Source of the DNA: Desulfobacteraceae bacterium
GTDB lineage: Bacteria > Desulfobacterota > Desulfobacteria > Desulfobacterales > Desulfobacteraceae
Reading direction: 5' to 3'
Assembly: GCA_023140455.1 (NCBI GenBank)
Contig: JAGLLQ010000009.1
Span: 1-5,763, forward strand
Length of the DNA: 5,763 nucleotides
Below the pieces are notes generated by a model. The model was not told the DNA's origin, searched no databases, and saw nothing but the letters and a program-made list of their open reading frames with translations. Position 1 is the first letter of the stretch. Each line of letters begins with the position of its first letter. Position numbers and translations under genes: made by a program. This document shows positions 1-5,494 of this stretch, piece after piece.

Positions 1-1573
1 TTTCAGCATTTTTCTTAGTCATGGAGGACATTTCTTCCATTGATGAAGATGTCTCTTCAATGGATGCGGCCTGTTCTGAGGAACCTTCCGCAAGAGACTG
101 GCTTGCAGATGATACCTGACCTGCTGCTGATGCAACCTGGTTTGCACCCTCGTCCATGCCTGTACTTATATTAGTGAGAACTTTTATTATTCCTTTTGAA
201 ATAATAAAAGCTAAGAAAACCCCTGCAAGCATAGCAATTGAAGCCATAATAGCGACATTTCTTTTTGTGGCTTGCGCAGCTTTGAGCATTGCTTCATCTG
301 TCAAAATATTATTATGAGCCTCATCTCTTAATTTTCTTAAAAGAGTTTGCACTTCTTTTAATGCCGGAGCTGTCTTGCTGGCATATATGTGAGATGCTTC
401 CTTTTGACCTTTAAGAAGTGCAACAGCTCTAAACATTATTTTATCAAGTATCACCTGAGTTTTGTGCAGTTCATGGGCTGTCTCATTCCTGAAAATTGCT
501 ATGGCCTTGTTTCTGCCTTCCATTAGAGTTTTTTCATATTTGATTGCTTTATCAACAAGCCTTGCAACTTCTTCAAGATATTTTTCAGTTTCATTATTAA
601 ATATAGACTCTGCTTTTGCTGTATTCCCAAATTTGATGGCATTATTTATATTAATTGCGCTTTTATGAAGTGCATCATGAGGTATTTTCACCGCCTTAAA
701 AATTTCATTTAGAGTTGGATCACTGTCCATGAGTTTTTTCATTTCTTCTGATTCATACCATCTTCCGAATTCACATTTTTTGGGGTCTGTCTGAACATTT
801 ATTCGTGTTCCTGCCAACAAGGAGCGTGCTATATTTGCTGCCCATTTTCTATGATCATCAAGTCTAAGGCGAAGAGTATCAAGCAGACCCGGATGAACCT
901 GCCTGTATTCTGAAATAATCTTTTTTGCTGTTTCATGAAGTTTTTTATGGGGCTCTTTAACTTCGGCAAGCAGTGCTGCAAGAACACTGTCTGATTTTGC
1001 AGCTTCTTCACCATAAAGCCATTTCCCGAATGCACATAGAGTATGGTCTGTTTGACCTTCTACTTTTTCTACATTATTGAGTATTGCACTTTGTATTGAT
1101 TCAGCCCAGTTAAGATGGTCAATCTGTTTTTGTGCTATAAATTCGGGCAGGCCGGCATCAGCTTCATGATAGACATCAGCAATAGATATTGCAGAATCAT
1201 GCAAATGTTTGTGCGGCTCTTCAATCTTTTTAAACAGAGGTGCAAGCGTTGGAACAAGAGCCTCGGCATTTTTTCTGCCTTCACCATAGAGCCATTTCCC
1301 AAAGCCGCATTTAGTGTGGTCAGTCTCAACATCAAGTACATGAACATTTTCATCCGTTAGAAGTGTATTTACAACCCCAATCCAGTTAAGATGATCAACT
1401 TCTTTCTGGGCAAGTTCGCCATCTATGGTTTTTCCATCAATAACCTCAGAAGCATTCTTTACAATCCCTCCAACTCCAGTAAAACTGAGGATCCCAAGTA
1501 TTACTAACAGAATAAGAACTACGCCAAACCCTACTCCTATTTTTTTCCCTATTGTTAAGTTTTTCCAGCTCAT
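1..1573 (-). CDS. Methyl-accepting chemotaxis protein with three tandem extracytoplasmic CZB domains (C-terminus beyond left edge)
   Basis: The first 524 residues of a chemoreceptor are visible, and the reading frame is open to the left edge. It starts at ATG 1573 with AGGAGA five bases upstream. Residues 12-34 form a hydrophobic membrane helix. Residues 58-307 hold three CZB repeats, each with HxxW, CxFGxW and HxxxH: ligand sets H61/C89/H121/H125, H153/C180/H209/H213 and H241/C267/H299/H303. Residues 310-437 look helical and membrane-proximal. Residues 440-458 form the second membrane helix. The methyl-accepting signalling helix follows almost at once, with no room for a normal HAMP domain. 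It has a consensus-like methylation site (AASIEETSSS, residues 502-511). The missing part should hold the CheA/CheW-binding hairpin tip. CZB domains bind zinc through 3His-1Cys and are usually cytoplasmic; here the topology puts them outside the cytoplasm. The gene lies 47 bp after cheW in the same direction and is probably co-transcribed. The ligand (zinc, oxidant or other) is unknown. Confidence 0.95.
   Translation of the reverse strand, partial: MSWKNLTIGKKIGVGFGVVLILLVILGILSFTGVGGIVKNASEVIDGKTIDGELAQKEVDHLNWIGVVNTLLTDENVHVLDVETDHTKCGFGKWLYGEGRKNAEALVPTLAPLFKKIEEPHKHLHDSAISIADVYHEADAGLPEFIAQKQIDHLNWAESIQSAILNNVEKVEGQTDHTLCAFGKWLYGEEAAKSDSVLAALLAEVKEPHKKLHETAKKIISEYRQVHPGLLDTLRLRLDDHRKWAANIARSLLAGTRINVQTDPKKCEFGRWYESEEMKKLMDSDPTLNEIFKAVKIPHDALHKSAININNAIKFGNTAKAESIFNNETEKYLEEVARLVDKAIKYEKTLMEGRNKAIAIFRNETAHELHKTQVILDKIMFRAVALLKGQKEASHIYASKTAPALKEVQTLLRKLRDEAHNNILTDEAMLKAAQATKRNVAIMASIAMLAGVFLAFIISKGIIKVLTNISTGMDEGANQVASAAGQVSSASQSLAEGSSEQAASIEETSSSMEEMSSMTKKNAE
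653..1402 (-). repeat. Three tandem CZB-encoding repeats inside the chemoreceptor gene
   Basis: Approximate units are 1190-1402 (repeat 1), 923-1126 (repeat 2) and 653-862 (repeat 3). Repeats 1 and 2 share DHLNW, FGKWLYGE and EPHKxLH, and their DNA is also nearly the same at these motifs. Repeat 3 is more diverged (DHRKW, FGRWYES, PHDALH). The period measured from the first histidine is 92 and then 88 residues. All twelve expected metal ligands are kept, so none of the repeats looks decayed. Confidence 0.9.
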
Positions 1574-1620
1574 AATACTCTCCTAATATTAAATAGTATA
1601 AATATTTAGATTTAAAATTA

Positions 1621-2136
1621 TTATTTTGCAGCCTTTTCAAGACTTGACATTTCTTCGTTGCTCAAAACCTTGTCAATATTGAGAAGGATTTTGACGCCGC
1701 CTTCTATTTTTGCCATGCCAAGGATATAATCAGTATTAAGCTTAGTGCCAAATGTTGGAGTCTCTTCGATTTCTTCTTCTTTGATATTCAGTACCTCTGA
1801 TACTGCATCAACAACAATACCAATAAGCGCTGTTGACGATTCTGAATCAATTTCTACAACAATTATGCAGGTACGTTCAGAATATTCTATGGATTCCATA
1901 TCAAATTTTGATCTTAGATCTATTACCGGGATTACCTTGCCTCGAAGATTGATTACCCCCTTAACATATTCAGGGGTTCTTGGGACAGATGTGATCGACA
2001 TCATACCGATAATCTCTTTAACTTTTAATATGCCAATTCCATATTCTTCCTCTTCAAGGGTGAAGGTTAGATACTTCCCTGTTTTTACAGTCATGGCTCT
2101 AATTGCCTGATCCATAGTTTCAGCAGCTTCTGCCAT
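1621..2136 (-). CDS. cheW: Chemotaxis coupling protein CheW
   Basis: This 171-residue protein has the full CheW length. CheW is a cytoplasmic adaptor of two SH3-like subdomains that links chemoreceptors to the kinase CheA in receptor arrays. Visible family features are the first beta strands at about residues 20-45 (TGKYLTFTLEEEEYGIGILKVKEI), the hallmark NLRGKVIPVIDLR at 63-75, and VVDAVSEVL at 108-116 in the second subdomain. The start at 2136 (MAEAAETMDQ) is preferred over the longer frame starting at 2184, because AAGGAG lies nine bases upstream and the extra 16 residues are Lys/Asn-rich and unlike CheW. The gene is followed 47 bp later by the chemoreceptor, which suggests a dedicated adaptor-receptor pair. 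A sigma-54-type promoter lies about 95 bp upstream of the start. No cheA, cheY, cheR or cheB is in view. Confidence 0.95.
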   Translation of the reverse strand: MAEAAETMDQAIRAMTVKTGKYLTFTLEEEEYGIGILKVKEIIGMMSITSVPRTPEYVKGVINLRGKVIPVIDLRSKFDMESIEYSERTCIIVVEIDSESSTALIGIVVDAVSEVLNIKEEEIEETPTFGTKLNTDYILGMAKIEGGVKILLNIDKVLSNEEMSSLEKAAK

Positions 2137-2145
2137 TGTTTTCTT

Positions 2146-2151
2146 CTCCTT
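2146..2151 (-). promoter_or_regulatory. Ribosome binding site that fixes the cheW start
   Basis: AAGGAG on the minus strand lies nine bases before the ATG at 2136. No comparable site precedes the alternative ATG at 2184. This supports the 171-residue protein. Confidence 0.8.
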
Positions 2152-2205
2152 GATTATGTTTGTTTTAATATTTTTTACTTTCAAGCTATTGCAATATCAG
2201 GTTGG

Positions 2206-2236
2206 ATTGTAATGCTTCTGTTATAGATATTACAAT
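2206..2236. repeat. Inverted repeat overlapping the -12 region and predicted start of the cheW transcript
   Basis: ATTGTAAT at 2206-2213 is the exact reverse complement of ATTACAAT at 2229-2236, with a 15-base spacer. It overlaps the -12 end of the predicted sigma-54 promoter and the likely start point. It could be an operator, a leader hairpin, or chance in AT-rich DNA. A separate 10-bp perfect palindrome, TATTGCAATA, lies just downstream at 2187-2196. The repeat itself is seen directly; any function is a guess. Confidence 0.4.
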
Positions 2237-2247
2237 TTGTGTGCCAA
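2231..2247 (-). promoter_or_regulatory. Putative sigma-54 (-24/-12) promoter of the cheW-chemoreceptor operon
   Basis: The minus strand reads TTGGCACACAAATTGTA. Compared with the sigma-54 consensus YTGGCACG-N4-TTGCW, the -24 block TTGGCAC is perfect and the spacing is right, with ten bases between GG and the -12 dinucleotide. The mismatches are A for G after GGCAC, and GT instead of GC at -12. The predicted start is near 2221, giving a leader of about 85 bases before cheW. A gene for a sigma-54 activator lies immediately upstream, and a palindromic candidate enhancer lies at about -97. Confidence 0.65.
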
Positions 2248-2308
2248 AGTGGTCAGGGCGTTAATGCTGTAATTTCAAGCAGTTAGAAAAGGGGAGATTG
2301 TTTGAGTT

Positions 2309-2326
2309 TGTCAGAAAAATCTGACA
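2309..2326. promoter_or_regulatory. Perfect palindrome, candidate enhancer (activator-binding) site
   Basis: TGTCAGA-AAAA-TCTGACA has perfect 7-bp arms and a 4-base centre. The 18-bp size and symmetry resemble binding sites of NtrC-family dimers. Its centre is about 97 bp upstream of the predicted sigma-54 start, within the usual enhancer range. It begins three bases after the stop codon of the activator gene, so a transcript hairpin or terminator is possible, but no T-tract follows on either strand. The palindrome is certain; its role is inferred from position. Confidence 0.5.
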
Positions 2327-2329
2327 CAT

Positions 2330-3739
2330 TTATTGATTTCGGATATCAAATTCTTTTAGAAGGGCGTAAAGATGTCCTCTTGAAAGGCCGGATAAGCTGC
2401 ATGCTGCCTTAATATCTCCCTGGGTATGCGACATCAGATTTTTTACATATCCCTTTTTCATTTTATCAATATAGTTTTTAAGATTAAGCGTTTCAACAGA
2501 TGTGGACATGGGTTTCCCCTGAAAGGAACGTTCTGGTGAAAAATTTTTTTGCGTTTTTATCTTATTCTTTATATTAAAGGTACGAATATGATCAGGGAGA
2601 TGTTTTGGATACAATATTGATTCATTAAAAGCATCGCTGCAGGCATAATCTATTGTATTAAATAATTCTCTTACATTCCCGGGCCAATTATATCCATTAA
2701 GATCGTCCATGAGTTCGTTGGATAATTTGTGGGGAGATTCATCATAAAGCTTTTTTTTTCGATCCATGTGGTGCTTGACTAATAGGGCTATATCTGACTT
2801 ATGATCTTTTAAAGGGGAAAGCTTAATTGTCAGGGAGGCAATCCTAAAATAAAAGTCTTCCCTGAACTTGCCATGTTCTATCATTTTTGACACATCACGA
2901 TGTGTCGCAGCAACAAGTCTGAAATTGCTTGAAATTTCTTTTTTACTTCCCACAGGGCGGTATTTTTTTTCTTGAAGGGCCCTTAAGAATTTTTTTTGAA
3001 TAGCTGTTGGGAGCTCCCCGACTTCATCAAGAAAAAGAGTGCCTTTGTCTGCCAGTTTCAGCAATCCTGTTTTATTTGAATCAGCACTGGTGAATGCACC
3101 TTTTGAGTGACCAAAAAGCACACTTTCAACAAGATGTTCAGGTAATGCAGCACAATCTACCACGATAAAATCGTTTTTATTTCTGCTACTGTTCTCATGT
3201 ATCGCTTTTGCAAACAGTTCTTTGCCTGTTCCTGTTTCACCTGTGATCAATACAGGAGAATCATTGTTTGAAGCATTTGACACCTTTTCAAGGCAGGCTG
3301 TGATCTGTCTGCTATCCCCAATAATCGAGTCCCTTTTGATTATTTTTCTTTGAGCATTTGATTGTTTTTGCTGCCTGTATTCTAAAGCCCGGATTAGAGA
3401 AAATTTAAAATCTTTATGCGATCCACTTTTTTGAATATAATCCCAGGCCCTTGATTTCATAGCAAGTTCAGCGCTTTCAGGATCACTGTCACCTGTCATA
3501 ATAATTATTTCCGGCGCAACAGGATGTTCTCTAATACTGTCTATTGCTTCAATGCCATTTCCGTCAGGAAGGTTTACATCAAGAAATAAAACGTCAAATT
3601 CATCTGAAAATATTTTATCAAGACCTTGTTGAAGGGTTGACGAACAATGAGCCTCATAATTCATTTTTTCAAATCGCTTGATAAGAACTTTACAAATAAA
3701 TGAATCATCATCAATGACCAGAATTTTTGATTTCCCCAT
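2330..3739 (-). CDS. NtrC-family sigma-54-dependent response regulator (REC, AAA+, Fis-type HTH)
   Basis: This is a 469-residue bacterial enhancer-binding protein of normal length. When phosphorylated it should form a ring that uses ATP to open sigma-54 RNA polymerase promoters. The receiver domain (about 1-120) has acidic residues D10-D12, phospho-acceptor D54, T82 and K104; the usual KP is KS here. The AAA+ domain (about 139-370) has Walker A GETGTGKE at 167-174, a GAFTSA loop at 214-219 (canonical GAFTGA, contacts sigma-54), Walker B TLFLDE at 234-239, sensor I ATHRD at 278-282, arginine-finger region FREDFYFR at 292-299 and sensor II WPGNVREL at 352-359. A linker of roughly 50 residues leads to a Fis-type helix-turn-helix (about 430-469). 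The start at 3739 is preferred to the ATG at 3757 because GAGG lies upstream of it and no site precedes the other. Its likely target is the adjacent cheW-receptor operon (inference). Its cognate kinase is not in the window. Confidence 0.95.
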   Translation of the reverse strand: MGKSKILVIDDDSFICKVLIKRFEKMNYEAHCSSTLQQGLDKIFSDEFDVLFLDVNLPDGNGIEAIDSIREHPVAPEIIIMTGDSDPESAELAMKSRAWDYIQKSGSHKDFKFSLIRALEYRQQKQSNAQRKIIKRDSIIGDSRQITACLEKVSNASNNDSPVLITGETGTGKELFAKAIHENSSRNKNDFIVVDCAALPEHLVESVLFGHSKGAFTSADSNKTGLLKLADKGTLFLDEVGELPTAIQKKFLRALQEKKYRPVGSKKEISSNFRLVAATHRDVSKMIEHGKFREDFYFRIASLTIKLSPLKDHKSDIALLVKHHMDRKKKLYDESPHKLSNELMDDLNGYNWPGNVRELFNTIDYACSDAFNESILYPKHLPDHIRTFNIKNKIKTQKNFSPERSFQGKPMSTSVETLNLKNYIDKMKKGYVKNLMSHTQGDIKAACSLSGLSRGHLYALLKEFDIRNQ

Positions 3740-3751
3740 GATTTTATCTGA

Positions 3752-3755
3752 CCTC
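3752..3755 (-). promoter_or_regulatory. Weak ribosome binding site favouring the 3739 start of the sigma-54 activator
   Basis: GAGG on the minus strand lies 12 bases before the ATG at 3739, rather far for an ideal site. It overlaps the alternative ATG at 3757, which has no purine-rich site of its own. The choice affects only six N-terminal residues (MRSDKI). Confidence 0.45.
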
Positions 3756-3805
3756 ATCTAAAATTGCTTGGACAGTGACAGTCTTTTTGTCTTTGATGGC
3801 AGATT

Positions 3806-4555
3806 TCATTGGCTCAATAATGAAGCAATAATATCATTTACAGTTTTCTTGAGTCCAGGCACCTTGCTTGCGCTTCTGCCTGCTACATTGAGTACCGATA
3901 TATCAGACTGGGCAATCCAGGTTCTTACTGCCCGGGCAGGGCTTTTTTCTGTTTCAAGATCAATATGAAGCCATGGTTTTTTATTTGCCTTTGAGAATTT
4001 TAAAGCATTTTCAGCGTTGATTGAGAGTTTCCCAAAGGAGAAAATAACAGTGCCATCAGCATTTAGAACATTCTCTTCAGTTTTTTGGGGATCACTCTCT
4101 TTGGTTAATTCCAAAATATCGGTTATTTGAGCATTTATTTCATCAACTTTATTATTGCCAAAAGTTGCTTTTGGAGCATCTAAATTGGTACCACCACCTG
4201 AAAAGACAGCCGTGAGGTTCTCAACTGCTGTTGTGAGCTTTTCAATTTTTTCTCCAAGTGCATCAAACTTCTCCATATCCATGGGAACAGCCTGGGCCTG
4301 GAGTCCGGCCAGCTCAGGATTAGCTTCTATGGCCATTGCTCCGCCCAATTTTACCCTTATCTCTTCTTTTGTCATGCCACTGTTTTGATAATAACCATAA
4401 ATTTTAGTTACAAGCTCTGATGTCTCAGGAGGGTACTCTTTAACACCTTCATGTTCGACAGGGTCAGGGAAGAACTCTTCAAATCTTTTTAAATATTCTC
4501 TGATTGTGCCTGATGAGATATCCAGCTCTTCTGCAATTTGTGGTATTGATTTCAT
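3806..4555 (-). CDS. MerR-type HTH protein fused to a partial putative-molybdenum-carrier-like domain
   Basis: This 249-residue protein starts at ATG 4555 with AAGGA seven bases upstream. Residues 1-70 resemble the MerR winged helix-turn-helix: SIPQIAEELDISSGTIREYLKRF, then a wing and helices ending in GMTKEEIRVKLGG. Residues 93-118 form a likely coiled coil (dimer helix), followed by a Gly-rich linker. Residues 162-247 resemble, from memory, the C-terminal half of the putative molybdenum carrier (YpsA/SLOG-like) family: NADGTVIF, then KKPWLHIDLE, then an HExxx-free tail ending in VLNVAGRSASKVPG at 221-234 (family form near LNVAGPRxS..PG). The N-terminal GGQTGVDR and GGWCPKGR elements of that family are absent, so catalysis or full ligand binding is unlikely; a ligand-responsive or scaffold role is possible. 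It lies 66 bp upstream of the sigma-54 activator in the same direction and is probably co-transcribed. The DNA-binding part is fairly sure; the C-terminal assignment is tentative. Confidence 0.8.
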   Translation of the reverse strand: MKSIPQIAEELDISSGTIREYLKRFEEFFPDPVEHEGVKEYPPETSELVTKIYGYYQNSGMTKEEIRVKLGGAMAIEANPELAGLQAQAVPMDMEKFDALGEKIEKLTTAVENLTAVFSGGGTNLDAPKATFGNNKVDEINAQITDILELTKESDPQKTEENVLNADGTVIFSFGKLSINAENALKFSKANKKPWLHIDLETEKSPARAVRTWIAQSDISVLNVAGRSASKVPGLKKTVNDIIASLLSQ

Positions 4556-4755
4556 ACGCTTTCCTTAAAATCGTAGGTGTATAAGTATTTTGGCGAATTT
4601 CGAATTTTTTTTAAAAAAACAGTAATTTTTATTGAAACAATATGGTAATGATATTATAATAAAATTTAAATATCAATAATTTTTTAGTTTCATGTTATAA
4701 AAAAGACACAAAAATATCGTAGCAATTATAATCATGAGGATAGTCAGGGGGTAAG
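4556..4755. other. Divergent AT-rich intergenic region
   Basis: These 200 bases separate the leftward MerR-like gene from the rightward response regulators. The region is very AT-rich and includes a T8A7 tract at 4605-4619 and an adjacent tandem CGAATTT repeat at 4594-4607. A strong rightward promoter is visible. No convincing leftward -35/-10 pair with proper spacing was found, although AT-rich candidates exist. No coding sequence is seen. Confidence 0.7.
4632..4660 (+). promoter_or_regulatory. Sigma-70-type promoter for the response-regulator operon
   Basis: TTGAAA at 4632-4637 and a perfect TATAAT at 4655-4660 are separated by exactly 17 bases. The A/T tracts upstream (about 4605-4631) could act as an UP element. 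The predicted start is near 4667, giving a leader of about 90 bases before the ATG at 4756. In such AT-rich DNA a chance match is possible, but both hexamers and the spacing agree. Confidence 0.7.
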
Positions 4756-5475
4756 ATGGTAGAAAAATTTGACCATACAGTGCTGGTTGTTGACGATGAA
4801 GAACAGGTGGGGAAATCTCTGGGCAGATTCCTGAAGAGCATTGGTATTAAATATGTTTATATGGAATCGGGAAAGCTGGGTCTTGAAAGAATGCAAACAG
4901 CTTCAAAACCTTTTTCTCTGATAATTTCAGACCAGCGAATGCCGGGAATGACAGGCTCTGAATTTCTTGGAAAAGCAAAGGAGATTTCTCCTGATACCAT
5001 TAGGTTCCTTCTTACAGGTTATTCAGAAATGGATGCAATTACCGAGGCTGTAAATAAAGGTTCTATACACAAGTATATAAGTAAACCCTGGGATAATAAA
5101 GATTTCAAAGAAAAGATAAAGTCAGGATTGAATCAATTTGAACTTGCAATGGAAAATGACAGGCTTTTTAAACTCGCAAAGGATCAAAATTCTAAGCTCT
5201 TTCAATTAAATAAAGACCTTAAAGAGAGTTCAGTTACCCATGGAAAGACTCTTGCTCAATTAAACGGCCAAATAGATCAGTTAAATGCAAGGCTTGATAA
5301 AGGCTTTGCAAACAGAGATTATGTCAATGAGATAGAATCTATTCTAAAGGAATATAAAATGCTGGACAAAGAAAAATTAAATTTTCTTTATTCCACATTA
5401 CTGACTGAACTCTATGAACAATTTCAAGACATTGCAACACGTAACGGGTTTGAAATGCCAAAAGAGACAGGATAA
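4756..5475 (+). CDS. Response regulator with receiver domain and coiled-coil tail, no recognised output domain
   Basis: This 239-residue cytoplasmic protein has AGGGGG about six bases before its ATG. The receiver domain (about 6-125) has the acidic pair D13/D14, phospho-acceptor D59 in SDQRMPGM, T87 in LLTGY, and K110 in ISKPWD. The SDQRMPGM and KPW signature is typical of receivers found in RpfG-like HD-GYP and hybrid-kinase systems. No HD-GYP, GGDEF, DNA-binding or kinase motif follows. Instead residues 130-185 look like a long coiled coil (NDRLFKLAKDQNSKLFQLNKDLK and onward), ending in a helical tail rich in Leu, Tyr and Glu (191-232). It probably acts by phosphorylation-dependent protein contact, perhaps with the related receiver encoded 19 bp downstream. 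The partner kinase is not visible. Confidence 0.9.
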   Translation: MVEKFDHTVLVVDDEEQVGKSLGRFLKSIGIKYVYMESGKLGLERMQTASKPFSLIISDQRMPGMTGSEFLGKAKEISPDTIRFLLTGYSEMDAITEAVNKGSIHKYISKPWDNKDFKEKIKSGLNQFELAMENDRLFKLAKDQNSKLFQLNKDLKESSVTHGKTLAQLNGQIDQLNARLDKGFANRDYVNEIESILKEYKMLDKEKLNFLYSTLLTELYEQFQDIATRNGFEMPKETG

Positions 5476-5494
5476 CTAAAAGGCTGAATTAAGT

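Noticed and set aside
1135..1353. Open frames on both strands within the chemoreceptor gene, which could suggest a broken receptor
   Set aside because: Codon-by-codon reading from 1573 to the left edge shows one uninterrupted receptor frame with all CZB ligands, so the others are shadows.
1745..2110. Open frame of 121 codons on the plus strand
   Set aside because: It lies fully antisense to cheW, has no ribosome binding site, and has a Ser/Ile-rich composition typical of a shadow frame.
2309..2326. Hairpin after the sigma-54 activator read as an intrinsic terminator
   Set aside because: The stem is short (7 bp) with a mostly A/T loop, and no T-tract follows on either strand. Its position fits an enhancer site better.
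3768..3800. Repeat ACTGTCACTGTC between the MerR-like gene and the activator gene
   Set aside because: It is a short direct repeat with only partial likeness to the enhancer half-site TGTCAGA, not enough to call an operator.
4590..4606. Possible second sigma-54 element (TTGGCGAATTTCGAAT) in the divergent region
   Set aside because: The -24 block is imperfect and there is no GC at the -12 spacing.
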